Of a stretch of 64,000 nt of DNA, positions 17,440 to 26,293 are shown one piece after another (positions within the stretch are counted from its first letter, which is position 1; every line of letters starts with the position of its first letter). This DNA comes from Litorihabitans aurantiacus. GTDB taxonomy: Bacteria > Actinomycetota > Actinomycetes > Actinomycetales > Beutenbergiaceae. Both the position numbers and the translations under genes were made by a program. The DNA lies in assembly GCF_030161595.1 (NCBI RefSeq), contig NZ_BSUM01000001.1, positions 2,604,001 through 2,668,000 of the forward strand. Direction: 5' to 3'. The notes under the pieces are model-generated. The model made no database searches, was not told where the DNA came from, and saw only the letters and a list, made by a program, of their open reading frames with translations.

Positions 17440-19185
17440 TCACATCTGCTCGGGCGAGCGCATCCCGAGCAGGTCGAGCCCGTGCTCGAGCACCGCGAGG
17501 GTCGCGGCGGTGAGCGCCAGGCGCGAGGAGCGCGTCGCGGCGTCGGGCGCCGTGAGGACGGGGCACGCGTCGTAGAAGCTCGTGAACGCCTGCGCCAGCT
17601 CGAACAGGTAGCCCGCGAGCCGGTGCGGCACCCGGGCGTCGCCGACCTCGGCGACGGTCGCGCCGTAGCGCAGCAGCGCCAGGGCCAGCGTGCGCTCGGT
17701 GGGTTCGACGACGGCGACGGTTTCGCGCGCCGTCGCCGGCTCGACGCCCGCCTTGCGGAAGATCGAGCGGATGCGCGCCGTGGCGTACTGCAGGTAGGGC
17801 CCGGTGCTCCCGGTGAGGGCGAGCATGCGGTCGAGGTCGAAGATGTAGTCGGTGTCGTGCGCGACCGACAGGTCGGCGTACTTGACCGCACCGATGCCGA
17901 CCTGGCGGGCGATGTCGGCGCGCTCGTCGGCGGACAGGTCGGGGCGGGACTCGGCGACGGCGGCGCCCGCCTTCTCCACGGCCTCCTCCAGGAGCCACGA
18001 CAGGCGCAGGGGCGCGCCGGACCGGGTGCGCAGGATCTTGCCGTCCTCGCCGAGGACCGACCCGATCTGCACGTGGACGGGCACGACCTCGGTGCCGTCC
18101 TCACGGGTCAGCCAGCCCGCCGCCCGCGCCGTCGCGAAGATCATGCGGAAGTGGAGCGCCTGCGAGGCGCCGACGACGTAGAGGATCTCGTCGGCGCCGA
18201 GCGTGCGGGCGCGGTGGCGGATGGTGGCGAGGTCGGTCGTGGCGTAGCCGTAACCGCCGTCGGACTTGCGCACGATGAGGGGGAGCGGGGTGCCCTCACG
18301 ACCGGTGAACCCCTCGGGGAAGACGCACAGCGCCCCCTCGCTCACGACGGCGAGGCCCAGGTCCTCGAGCTCGGTGCAGACGTCCGCGAGCATCGGGTCG
18401 TAGGTGCTCTCGCCCGCGAGGTCGGCGTCGGTCAGCGTGACGTCGAGCGCGTCGTAGATCCGGTGGAAGTAGTCCTTGGACCGCTCGATCATGGCGTGCC
18501 AGATCTCGATCGTGGCCGGCTCCTTGGCCTGGAGCTGCACCACCCGCTCCCGTGCGCGCACGGCCCAGGCGCCGCCGTCGTCGGCCCCGTCGAACTTGGC
18601 GCGCGCGGCCTGGTAGAACGCGTTGGGATCGGTGGCGAGCAGCGCGGCCTCCGCCGAGTCGGCGCCGACCTCGAGGTAGTGCTCGATGAGCATGCCGAAC
18701 GGCGTGCCCCAGTCGCCGATGTGGTTCTGACGGATCACGTGGTGGCCGAGCGCCTCGAGCGTGCGCACGAGCGCGTCGCCGACGATCGTGGTGCGCAGGT
18801 GGCCGACGTGCATCTCCTTGGCGACGTTCGGCGCCGAGTAGTCCACGGGGATCGTGCGGCGCTCCTGGAGGGGGACGCCGAGGCGGTCGTCGGCGAGCAG
18901 CGCCGCGATCTGCCCGGAGATCCACTCGGGCCCGACGGTGATGTTCAAGAAGCCCGGGCCGGAGACCTCGACCGTGCCGACGTCGGACAGGTCGAGGTGG
19001 TCGTTGATCGCGGCGGCGGCGTCGCGCGGGTTCTTCCCGATGCGCTTCGCGAGCGCCAGGGCCGCGTTCGCCTGGGTGTCCGCGAACTGCGACGGGCGCA
19101 GGACCGGGTCCTCCCCCGCGAGTCCGAAGGCGGCCTCGATGGCTGCGGAGACGCGATCGGACAGGACGGAGGCGGCATCGAGCAT
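17440..19185 (-). CDS. argS: Arginine--tRNA ligase
   Basis: 581-residue class I arginyl-tRNA synthetase charging tRNA-Arg. Domain order is complete. The N-terminal additional domain ends at the conserved YSAPNVAKEMHVGHLRTT, containing the HVGH form of the HIGH signature. IRQNHIGDWGTPFGMLIEH and the Rossmann core follow, then SGAPLRLSWLLEEA, where most ArgRS lack a canonical KMSKS. DTDYIFDLDRMLALTGSTG and the C-terminal anticodon-binding DALR domain complete the protein. ATG 19185 gives the normal start MLDAASVLSDRV; longer in-frame extensions are antisense to the helicase gene. It converges with the second lipoprotein gene and diverges from the helicase. Confidence 0.96.
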   Translation of the reverse strand: MLDAASVLSDRVSAAIEAAFGLAGEDPVLRPSQFADTQANAALALAKRIGKNPRDAAAAINDHLDLSDVGTVEVSGPGFLNITVGPEWISGQIAALLADDRLGVPLQERRTIPVDYSAPNVAKEMHVGHLRTTIVGDALVRTLEALGHHVIRQNHIGDWGTPFGMLIEHYLEVGADSAEAALLATDPNAFYQAARAKFDGADDGGAWAVRARERVVQLQAKEPATIEIWHAMIERSKDYFHRIYDALDVTLTDADLAGESTYDPMLADVCTELEDLGLAVVSEGALCVFPEGFTGREGTPLPLIVRKSDGGYGYATTDLATIRHRARTLGADEILYVVGASQALHFRMIFATARAAGWLTREDGTEVVPVHVQIGSVLGEDGKILRTRSGAPLRLSWLLEEAVEKAGAAVAESRPDLSADERADIARQVGIGAVKYADLSVAHDTDYIFDLDRMLALTGSTGPYLQYATARIRSIFRKAGVEPATARETVAVVEPTERTLALALLRYGATVAEVGDARVPHRLAGYLFELAQAFTSFYDACPVLTAPDAATRSSRLALTAATLAVLEHGLDLLGMRSPEQM

Positions 19186-19263
19186 GGGGCCAAATCTACC
19201 GTCGCGACCCGCGCCGAGCCGCCGCCCGCCTGCTCGCACGAGGCACCTGGGAGACTGGGATGC

Positions 19264-21782
19264 GTGTCCGAGCGCCCGCCCTCCCCCGCGCCGGACGCGC
19301 CGGACGTGCTGGACGTGCTGGACGTGCTGCTCGCCGGCGGGGCCCGCGCCGAGCAGCTGCGGCACGTGCGCACCATCCCCGGTCGCGCGGGTGAGCGGGC
19401 CGCGTGGCCGAGCTGGGTGGACCCGCGGCTGCGCGCCGCGTACGAGGCCGCCGGCGTCGCGGCGCCGTGGCGGCACCAGGTGGAGACCGCCGACGCCGTC
19501 CACGCCGGCCGGCACAGCGTCATCGCCACCTCCACCGGCTCGGGCAAGTCGCTCGCGCTGTGGCTCCCGACCCTCTCCGCGATCCTGACGGCGCCCGAGC
19601 CGACCGGGAGCGTGGCCGCGCTCCGCCGTCGCCCCACGGCGCTCTACCTCTCCCCCACCAAGGCGCTGGCGGCCGACCAGCTCGCCTCGCTCGAGCGGCT
19701 CCTCGGGGACGGCACCGGCGGCGGTCCCGACCTGCGCGGGGCCGTGCGCGTCGCGTCGTGCGACGGCGACACCTCCTTCGACGAGCGCGGCTGGATCCGC
19801 AGCCACGCCGACGTCGTGCTCACCAACCCCGACTTCCTGCACTTCTCGCTCCTGCCCGGCCACGAGCGCTGGGCGCGGCTGCTGCGCGGTCTGACCCACG
19901 TAGTCATCGACGAGTGCCACGCCTACCGCGGCGTGTTCGGCGCGCACGTCTCGCTCGTGCTGCGGCGCCTGCTGCGGCTGGCTCGGCACTACGGTGCCGA
20001 CCCGGTCGTCGTCGCCGCCTCCGCCACCACGGGAGACCCGGTCGACACGCTCGCGCGGCTGACCGGCGTCGACCCGGCCCGCGTGCACGCGACCACACGG
20101 GACACCGCGCCCCAGGGGCAGCGCCGCATCGTGTTCTGGGAGCCGGCCGCGCTCGATCACCACGGCGACGGCGGCCACCCGGGCGGCGGCTGGGGTGACG
20201 AGGGCTGGGGTGAGGGCGGCGTCATCAGCGGCACGCCCGACGTCCCCCGCCGCAGCGCCCTGACGGAGTCCGCCGAGCTGCTGCACGACCTCGTCCGGGC
20301 CCGACGGCGCACGCTCGCCTTCGTCCGCTCGCGCGCGGGCAGCGAGGTGGTCGCGGCGACGGCGGCGCGCTCACTCGGCGAGGACCTCCTCGGCGCCGGC
20401 ACCGACACCTGTGACGACGGCGCCGATCCGGTGGAGGTGCTCCGGGACGGCGGGGACGTCGCCGTCGCCGCCTACCGCGGGGGTACCTCCCCGAGGAGCG
20501 CCGCACGCTCGAGGGTGCGCTGCGCACGGGGCGCCTCACTGCCCTCGCGACGACGAACGCCCTCGAGCTCGGCGTCGACATCTCGGGGCTGGACGCGGTC
20601 CTGATGACCGGGTGGCCCGGCACGCGCGTGTCGTTCTGGCAGCAGGCGGGCCGGGCGGGCCGCGCGGGGGCCGACGGCGTGGCGGTGCTCGTCGCGAGCG
20701 CCAACCCGCTCGACACCTACCTGGTCCACCACCCGTCCGCGGTCCTGGACGAGGCGATCGAGGTCACCACGTTCGACCCGAGCAACCCGTACGTGCTGGC
20801 GCCGCACCTGTGCGCGGCGGCGGCCGAGGTGCCGCTGACGCAGCCCGACCTGGCGCTGTTCGGGCTCGCGGACGCCACGCTCCTGGACGAGCTCGTGCGC
20901 CGCGGGCTGCTGCGACGCCGACCGACCGGCTGGTACTGGAACCAGGCGCGCGCCGAGGTGCCCTCGCGCCTGACCGACCTGCGCGGATCGGGAACGGCGG
21001 ACGTCGCCGTCGTGGACGAGGTCACGGGGGCGATGCTCGGGACCGTCGACGGCGGTCGGGCCGACTCGGTCGTCCACCCGGGCGCGGTGTACGTGCACCA
21101 GGGGCGCACGTTCGTGGTCGAGCGGCTCGAGGACGACGTGGCGCTCGTGGTGGGCGGCGACGTCGCCCACCGCACGATGGCGACGGCGGCCCACCACGCC
21201 AGCTTCGTCGACGTGCTGGAGGAGGTGCGGTGGGGGCCGGTGACGTGGCGCTACGGGCACGTCGAGGTCACCAGCCAGGTGCAGGGGTACGACGTGCGGG
21301 TACCACCCGCGATGGAGGTGGTCGCGCGGCACGAGCTCGAGATGCCGGTGCGGACGCTCCCGACCACCGGGGTGTGGTGGACGGTCGGGCAGGAGACGCT
21401 GCTGGCCGAGACGGGCATCGCGCCGGGTGACGTGCCGGGGGCGCTGCACGCCGCCGAGCACGCCGCGATCGGTGTGCTGCCGCTGCTGGCGACGTGCGAC
21501 CGGTGGGACATCGGCGGCCTGTCCACCGCGCTGCACCCCGAGACCGGCGCGCCGACGGTGCTGGTGCACGACGGCCACCCCGGCGGCGCCGGCTTCGCCC
21601 AGCGCGGGTTCCGCGCCGCGCGACGCTGGATCGAGGCCACCCACGAGGCGGTCGCCTCGTGCGGCTGCCGGCACGGCTGCCCCCGCTGCGTCTACTCGCC
21701 GAAGTGCGGCAACGGGAACTCCCCGCTGGACAAGGCCGGTGCGCTCGCCGTGCTGGACTACCTGCGCTCGCTCGCGCCCTGA
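19264..21782 (+). CDS. DEAD/DEAH-box helicase with C-terminal DUF1998 domain (one apparent frameshift)
   Basis: Superfamily 2 DNA helicase of the MrfA/YprA-Rv3649 type, the DECH helicase next to actinobacterial Tad loci. From GTG 19264: Q-motif-like WRHQVETADAV, Walker A STGSGKSLA, SPTKALAADQL, Walker B VIDECHAY, motif III ASATTGDP. The frame breaks at the G-run 20479-20483. The helicase continues one frame over as YLPEERRTLEGALRTG, then GVDISGLDAVLMTGWPG and QQAGRAGRAG (motifs V and VI). A C-terminal domain carries four clustered cysteines, CGCRHGCPRC then KCGNG, as in MrfA. With one G added the protein is about 840 residues. MrfA acts in repair of mitomycin-type DNA damage; that role here is by family only. 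Confidence 0.88.
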
Positions 21783-22217
21783 TGCACCGCCGGGGCCGGC
21801 GGCCGTGGCTGTGGGTGGTCGCGTCCCCGGCGGCGCCGGCCCCGCGCGGGCCCGGGCGACGGCGTCGCCCACCCGGGTCGGCACGCTCGCCACGACGACG
21901 GCCTCGCGCCCCTCGATCGTGCAGCTCACCATCCCCGCACCGGCCCGGGACACCGCCACCGCCGCGAGTCCGCACGCGTCACCGCCCGCGGGCGACGCCG
22001 CGACCTCGGCGGCCGTGATCGCCCCGAGATCGGCGGCGCCCTGAGCGACCGCTCGCGCCCGGAGTCCCTCACCCGTCAGCGCCAGCACGACCAGGAGGAT
22101 CGCCCCCGCGCCGATCAGGCCGAGCGCGAGCGCCGTGCCGGAGCCGCGCTCGCCGTCGAGCGCGCGAGGCCACCGGGGCCACCGGGGCCACCGCGACCAC
22201 CGGTGCCGCCTCGTCAC
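21783..22217 (-). CDS. Helicase/secretion-neighbourhood TadE-like protein (3' end uncertain)
   Basis: Small single-pass membrane protein of the TadE-like DECH-associated family, a pseudopilin-like component of the Tad secretion locus. GTG 22217 overlaps the stop of the TadE gene by four bases. After a basic, repeated WPRWPRW segment, encoded by a short tandem repeat of about nine bases, comes the prepilin-like ERGSGTALALGLIGAGAILLVVLAL helix in two stretches, then ARAVAQGAADLGAITAAEVA. The last conserved stretch is VASVPTRVGDAVARARAGP. No stop follows in this frame before it runs antisense into the helicase, so the true C-terminus is unclear; a base error near 21,840 is possible. The end given is approximate. 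Confidence 0.65.
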
Positions 22218-22594
22218 TCGCCCGGCTCCAGCCTCGCCTGCGCCCGGCCGCTGACCGTGATCGTCCCGCCGAGCGCCTCGCTCCCGAGCCGCACGTCGCG
22301 TCGCACCACCACGCGCACCCACGCACCGTCGCGCGCGACCTCGACCCGTGCACCCTCCCCCGCCACCCGCTGGGCGTCGGCGCGCACCTCGCCGGCATCG
22401 AGGCCCAGCGCCGCCGAGCGCGCACCGACCCGCGCCGCGTCGGCGCACGCCACCGCCGCCGAGCCGGCCGTGGCCGCCAGCAGCAGGGCGAGCAGCACCA
22501 CGACCACCGCCGGGAGTGCGACGGCGAGCTCCGCCGTCGCACTCCCACGCTCGCGGCCGCGCACCGACTCCTCGGTCCGGGCCGCACCGCTCAT
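22214..22594 (-). CDS. TadE family pilus assembly protein
   Basis: 126-residue TadE-like minor pilin. A short charged N-terminus with the prepilin-type junction RERGSATAELAVALPAVVVV leads into one hydrophobic helix; Glu five residues into the hydrophobic segment is the classic pseudopilin residue. A small extracytoplasmic domain follows (CADAARVGARSAAL, ARVEVARDGAWV, ending GRAQARLEPGE). ATG 22594 overlaps the stop codon of the DUF4244 3' half at 22591-22593, so in the uninterrupted locus these genes would be translationally coupled. Insertion of the 6.45-kb element upstream probably separates this gene from its native promoter. Confidence 0.8.
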   Translation of the reverse strand: MSGAARTEESVRGRERGSATAELAVALPAVVVVLLALLLAATAGSAAVACADAARVGARSAALGLDAGEVRADAQRVAGEGARVEVARDGAWVRVVVRRDVRLGSEALGGTITVSGRAQARLEPGE

Positions 22595-22690
22595 CGCGAC
22601 AGCGCCTCGCGGACGATGCCCATGAGCATCTCGCGCACCTCGCCGCTGCGCATGATCACCAGCAGCAGGCCGGCGAACGCGACCGCCGCG
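22591..22690 (-). pseudogene. DUF4244 gene, 3' half (split by integrated element)
   Basis: C-terminal half of a DUF4244 gene, read on the minus strand: AVAFAGLLLVIM, then RSGEVREMLMGIV, REALSR and stop. There is no start codon of its own. Joined to the 5' half at 29136-29248 across a shared GCG core, it restores an in-frame Flp-pilin-like protein containing MATAEYAIATLA followed directly by AVAFAGLLLVIM. That is the typical DUF4244 sequence. DUF4244 is an invariant small membrane protein of actinobacterial Tad loci and may be the pilin itself (inference). Confidence 0.88.
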
Positions 22691-22714
22691 CCAGTCGCTC
22701 TAGGATCGCATACG
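22664..22714. other. attL: left junction of the integrated element, core GCG at 22688-22690
   Basis: Host DUF4244 coding sequence runs up to GACCGCCGCG; foreign sequence begins with CCAGTCGCTC at 22691. The element arm carries ATCGCATA at 22705-22712, the partner of TACGCGAT on the right arm (29113-29120). The arms are 14 and 15 bases from the GCG core in the reconstructed attP. The integrase GTG start lies at 22714, immediately inside, as usual for serine integrases. Confidence 0.8.
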
Positions 22715-24246
22715 TGTCCGTCCCCATCGAGCCCACTGCGGCCGTCATCTACGCCCGCGCCAGTCTCGACCGCACCAACGAAAGGGCGTCGGTCGAGCGT
22801 CAGCTAGAGGCGGCGCGCCAGCTCGCTACGGGCAGGGGCCTCACGGTAGTGGGCGAGTTCGTCGACAACGATGTGAGCGCCACGGCACACCGAGGCCGGG
22901 TCCGTCAGCGTCCAGGGTTCGATGCGCTCATGGCGGAGGTAGCCACGGGCTCGGTTGGGTGGATCGTCGCCACTGAGTTCACTCGGCTCAGCCGCAACCG
23001 TCGCGATGAGCTGGCCCTGATCGAGGCGTGTACGTCTGCCGGCGTGAGCGTGGCGCTGACGCGAGGGCAGGATCTCGCCTTTGGCTCCGCGATGGGGCGC
23101 ATGGTGGCGGAGCTGATGGCCTCCATCGCTCGGCTGGAGGTCGAGACGATGGCGGAGCGGCAGACGGCAGCGCACGCCCAGCGCGCAGCCAAGGGGAAGC
23201 CGCACTGGACGCGTCGACCCCTGGGGTTCGAGCGGGACGGGCAGCACCGTGATGCCGAGGCCGAGGTGATCCGCGAGGGGTACACCGCCGTGATCGGTGG
23301 TGCGACCGCATCGCAGGTCGCGCGCGAATGGAACACCTCGGGGGCGATCTCACCGACCAACGGCGGCACGACGTGGCGCAGCGGAGACGTGCTGCGCCTA
23401 CTGCGCAACCCCCGGAATGCGGGCATCCGCGCGCACAAGGGCGTGGAGGTGGGCGAGGGAACGTGGGAGCCCATCGTGGACGTCGAGACGTTCCGAGCGG
23501 CTGTGACGCTCATGTCCGGCAGGGGGACGCCGGGGCCGCGCGCTCAGGTGTTCCTACTTACCGGTCTTGCCCTCTGCGGCGTGTGCCTCGCGGAGGGCAG
23601 GGAGGTGACGGTGCACGTCGGCACTCAGTCCAAGCCGCACACCGACGGAACGCGTCGCCGCACCTACCGGTGCTCAGCGCGGCCGGGGCACCTTTCGCGG
23701 TCGCTCGCGCCGATTGATGAGCGCGTGCGCATGGTGACGCTGGGGGTGATGCTCGGCGCAGCGGCCTCGGGCTCGGCGGAGCCGTCGCCCACGGTGGTGC
23801 CGCTCATCGCCCAGCTCGGTCAGCTCCAGGCCGAGGCCGAGGAATGGGGCCGCAGCGCCGTAGGTGCAGGCGCAGCGGTGCGCTCGGCGGCGCTCGCGGC
23901 CATCGCTGAGCTAGAGACGCGGAGCGAGGCGCTGGAGGCTCAGATTGCCGACGTACGCCGGAGCGAGCTGACGTGGGCATGGGCCGGCGGGAAGCTGCCC
24001 AACTTCGATGAGCTGGGAGAGATCTTCGATTCCTGGCCCCTCGCACGGCGGCAGGCGGCTGTGCGCGACGTGCTGGCGCGCGTGGTCATCCACGGTGGCT
24101 GGAAGCCGGTCGAGATGGTGCCCCGCGACCCCGACGCCGCCGTGATGGTCCCCGCCCATCTACAGCCCCGGGCGCAGCGTGGTGCACGAGCCAAGGTGGT
24201 TGCGGCTGAAGGTCCGGTGACGGTCGTCCGCGAGGGCCAGAAGTAG
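22714..24246 (+). CDS. Large serine recombinase (integrase) of the element
   Basis: 510-residue serine integrase. The N-terminal resolvase domain has the nucleophile serine in VIYARASLDRTNERASVERQ, about residue 15, followed by the catalytic arginines in TEFTRLSRNRRDEL. The E-helix region MVAELMASIARLEVETMAERQ follows. Next is the recombinase domain (AAKGKPHWTRRPLGF, GATASQVAREWN, RLLRNPRNAG). A zinc-ribbon-like region comes after, with cysteines in ALCGVCLAEG and YRCSARPGH, then a coiled-coil segment. GTG 22714 is the only start that places YARAS normally. The gene reads inward from attL and ends just before a strong hairpin terminator. Such enzymes integrate between attP and attB and need a directionality factor to excise; the 67-residue HTH protein is a candidate. 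Confidence 0.95.
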   Translation: MSVPIEPTAAVIYARASLDRTNERASVERQLEAARQLATGRGLTVVGEFVDNDVSATAHRGRVRQRPGFDALMAEVATGSVGWIVATEFTRLSRNRRDELALIEACTSAGVSVALTRGQDLAFGSAMGRMVAELMASIARLEVETMAERQTAAHAQRAAKGKPHWTRRPLGFERDGQHRDAEAEVIREGYTAVIGGATASQVAREWNTSGAISPTNGGTTWRSGDVLRLLRNPRNAGIRAHKGVEVGEGTWEPIVDVETFRAAVTLMSGRGTPGPRAQVFLLTGLALCGVCLAEGREVTVHVGTQSKPHTDGTRRRTYRCSARPGHLSRSLAPIDERVRMVTLGVMLGAAASGSAEPSPTVVPLIAQLGQLQAEAEEWGRSAVGAGAAVRSAALAAIAELETRSEALEAQIADVRRSELTWAWAGGKLPNFDELGEIFDSWPLARRQAAVRDVLARVVIHGGWKPVEMVPRDPDAAVMVPAHLQPRAQRGARAKVVAAEGPVTVVREGQK

Positions 24247-24250
24247 CGAA

Positions 24251-24295
24251 AGACGCCCCCCACCCCGGGCACCGTGGCCGGGGTGGGGGGCGTCT
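24251..24295. terminator. Bidirectional hairpin between convergent genes
   Basis: Perfect 18-bp stem (24251-24268 with 24278-24295) around a 9-base loop, beginning AGACGCCCCC. It lies five bases after the integrase stop and just before the end of the convergent minus-strand gene. No T-tract follows, as is common in GC-rich actinobacteria. Confidence 0.85.
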
Positions 24296-24306
24296 CTCTG
24301 GTGGTG

Positions 24307-25107
24307 CTAGCCGGCGGTGACGGTGGCGGCGAGGTCGCGGACGTGCCGTCGTGCTGCCTCCTGGGCGTCGGCCTGCGCGGCGGCAGCGGCGTCGGCCTCA
24401 CGACGGCGTCGCTCCTCGACGCGGCGTCGCCCGTCGTCCTGCGCGTTGCGGGTGGCCGCAGCCTCCCAGCGACGGAACGTGCCGTCGTGCGCCTGCGCGA
24501 CGCCGTCCCACCACGCCTTGGAGGTCGCGTTGGCGATGAGCTCCGGCAGGGCCTCGGTCGCCCGGTCGAGCTTCCCGAGACCGGACATCGGCCCCATCGT
24601 CCACACGCGCTCGGTCTCCACGAGCGCTCGGTCAGCGGCTCGGTTCTCGCGGATAAGGCGGTCCCATCGCTGGAGCGGGACGTGGCTCGGCGGGTCGCCG
24701 TCGCTCGGCTCCCAGCCCTCCACCTTCGCCCGCTCCGCCTCGCGCTCGGTTCGGAGCTGCGCGAGTTCGCCGGCCAGCGCCGCTCGCTTCGCTGGAGTTT
24801 CGTTCACCACGCGCGTCCCCTCGGCGGCGTCGGCAAGCGCCTTGCGCAGCAGCTCCAGGCGTTGGAACGCCTGCCCTGCGGGCAGGGTCGGCGGCACGAG
24901 GGGAAGAACCTCAGCCGCGAGCTGCCTCGGCAGGCTGTGGGTCACGTCCGCTCGCTTGGCCTGGCGCTCCTCTCCGGTCTCGGGGTCTGCGATGACGTTC
25001 CACTGAGCACGGTCGATCCGTGCCAGCTCCTCCGCCACCTCCGGCTCGACCGGTCGCGGTGCAGCGTCGTGCGCACGGGCGCGGGGGTCGGTTCCTACGT
25101 TCGTCAT
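24307..25107 (-). CDS. Hypothetical coiled-coil-rich protein of the element
   Basis: 266-residue protein of unknown function. ATG 25107 is preceded by AAGGAG at good spacing; the open frame extends upstream but without a ribosome site. The sequence is charged and mostly helical. A central part (PAKRAALAGELAQLRTEREA) and a C-terminal part (RRRVEERRRREADAAAAAQA) have coiled-coil character. WWDGVAQAHDGTFRRWEAAAT separates them. There is no signal peptide or membrane segment and no catalytic motif that I recognise. It is the last gene of the element's leftward series, about 530 bases after the winged-helix gene, across a repeat-rich gap. Confidence 0.65.
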   Translation of the reverse strand: MTNVGTDPRARAHDAAPRPVEPEVAEELARIDRAQWNVIADPETGEERQAKRADVTHSLPRQLAAEVLPLVPPTLPAGQAFQRLELLRKALADAAEGTRVVNETPAKRAALAGELAQLRTEREAERAKVEGWEPSDGDPPSHVPLQRWDRLIRENRAADRALVETERVWTMGPMSGLGKLDRATEALPELIANATSKAWWDGVAQAHDGTFRRWEAAATRNAQDDGRRRVEERRRREADAAAAAQADAQEAARRHVRDLAATVTAG

Positions 25108-25556
25108 CCTGTTGGTTCTCCTTGTGGTGCCGACGTTGTGCGCCGTCGGCGGTGCGCTTCGTTCTGGGGGTGGGGGTGCGACCTCTTGCGGCCTAGGTGC
25201 CCGACCGGCCTGTCTTAGCGCCTCGGGTTCTGCCACGTTCAGGAAGCCAGCGGCGGGAATGGTCGTTGCCCCTCGACGGGCGCCGATCCGCAGCGGCAGG
25301 CCGGACCGTCAGCCCAGGGCAGGGCGGCGGCGGGTGGGCGTAGTGGCACTTACGCCCGGTCCTAGAACCCTGCGCTGGAGCGTGGCCCCTCCGGGGCCAC
25401 AAGCCGCTACGCCTGGTCCTAGAACCCTGCGCTGGAGTTGGCCCCTCCGGGGCCACACGCCGCTGCGCCTGGCCTCTGCGCTGGGCCTCCACACCGCCGC
25501 CGCCGATAGAGATCATTAGAGGCGGCAGCCGGTATCCGTTGCGACGGTGCCAAACG
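25108..25556. other. Non-coding repeat-rich region of the element
   Basis: About 450 bases with no convincing gene; open frames here are compositional. It contains the long direct repeats at 25351-25456 and hairpin-forming GC-rich stretches. It separates the winged-helix gene from the 266-residue gene and could be a long leader, a replication origin or a transcriptional stop region. Confidence 0.55.
25351..25456. repeat. Two ~50-bp direct repeats with internal palindrome, plus partial third
   Basis: Units at 25351-25400 and 25408-25456 share CCTAGAACCCTGCGCTGGAG and then GGCCCCTCCGGGGCCAC. Each ends in the palindrome TGGCCCCTCCGGGGCCA, able to form a hairpin. The period is 57 bases. A degenerate third unit begins at 25464 (TGCGCCTGG). 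All lie between divergent-function genes inside the element. Confidence 0.8.
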
Positions 25557-25643
25557 GGTTGACCTCCGGTGTCAACGTGGTTGACCTCCGGTGTCAACCC
25601 CTCCGGCAGCATCGTGCGGAAGGGGTTGACCCCCGGTGTCAAT
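25557..25643. repeat. Three iteron-like palindromes GTTGAC-N7-GTCAAC
   Basis: Near-identical 20-base copies at 25557-25576, 25579-25598 and 25624-25643, each GGTTGACCTCCGGTGTCAAC or one to two bases different. Each is an inverted repeat (GTTGAC, seven bases, GTCAAC). The third overlaps the stop codon of the winged-helix gene. The form fits binding sites for a dimeric DNA-binding protein: operators or replication iterons. Confidence 0.8.
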
Positions 25644-26001
25644 CGTGGCCGCAGCGCGGCACGCTGTTGCTGCCGGTGCCGTAGGTGTGCAGCGCGTCGA
25701 CCAGCACGATGCATCGCGCCGAGCTGGCGGGTGCGATGAGACCGCGCGTCTTCGCCTCGCGGATGGCCCTCGACACACTGGACGGGTGTGCGTCCAGCAG
25801 TTCACCCGTCGTGGTGTCTGGGCGAGCCAGCAGCTCTCGAAGTTCTCCCGGCGCGAACGGGGCGTGTCCGTTGCGGTGCACGCGGGCCAGCGCCAGTAGG
25901 GGCAGGGCCAGGAACCTCGGGAGGTCCGGGCTCTGGCCCAGCGTCAGCGCGCCAGCGGCGGGCAGGCCTGCCCATCGTCGCTGCGCCTCAGGCGGCGGCA
26001 C
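25639..26001 (-). CDS. Winged-helix-like DNA-binding protein of the element
   Basis: About 120 residues (or 127 if the TTG at 26022 is used). A helical N-terminal part (LPRFLALPLLALARVHRNGHA) precedes a helix-turn-helix: APGELRELLARPDTTTGELL, then DAHPSSVSRAIREAKTRGLI, a recognisable recognition helix. A wing-like strand SARCIVLVDAL follows. It is probably a transcriptional regulator or replication-control protein. GTG 26001 was preferred because it gives the smaller overlap (14 bases) with the preceding gene. The three palindromes at its 3' end are attractive binding sites for it or for the related protein encoded at 26290-26763; that link is inferred. Confidence 0.65.
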   Translation of the reverse strand: MPPPEAQRRWAGLPAAGALTLGQSPDLPRFLALPLLALARVHRNGHAPFAPGELRELLARPDTTTGELLDAHPSSVSRAIREAKTRGLIAPASSARCIVLVDALHTYGTGSNSVPRCGHD

Positions 26002-26293
26002 GCCGTGGCTCGTCCGTCGCAACGCGGCGCGCTCGCGCCTCGCGTCGTGCAGCAGAACTACGCGCCGCCGTCACCGGCGTGTAGCCGTGGAGCACGCGCA
26101 CCACGACGGGCTCCTTGCTCCGTACGCGGTGCAGCTCCGCTCCGAACGCCGCCAGCTCTGCGCCCCGGTAGCTCTCGGAGATGCCCCACCGGTCGGGGCC
26201 GACCTTCGCCAGGATCTCTCGCCCGCCGTTGATGGTCACGAGTGCGAGGCTCCCGACGGGGGCGGCGTCCAGCGCCGCGACGGTCGCGCTCAT
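25988..26293 (-). CDS. Hypothetical 101-residue protein of the element
   Basis: Small soluble protein of unknown function. The first half looks like a compact beta-rich domain (PVGSLALVTINGGREILAKV, then DRWGISESYRG). The C-terminal third is basic and Ala/Arg-rich (AARSSAARREARARR), suggestive of nucleic-acid contact or a disordered tail. ATG 26293 overlaps the stop of the 157-residue gene by four bases, and its end overlaps the winged-helix gene, so the three are cotranslated. Confidence 0.65.
   Translation of the reverse strand: MSATVAALDAAPVGSLALVTINGGREILAKVGPDRWGISESYRGAELAAFGAELHRVRSKEPVVVRVLHGYTPVTAARSSAARREARARRVATDEPRRAAA

Noticed and set aside
22616-22807. Small open frame upstream of the integrase
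   Set aside because: It crosses attL, is antisense to DUF4244 and has no ribosome site; a compositional shadow.
25300-25650. CRISPR array
   Set aside because: Repeats are few, unequal and without regular unique spacers, and no cas genes are present.
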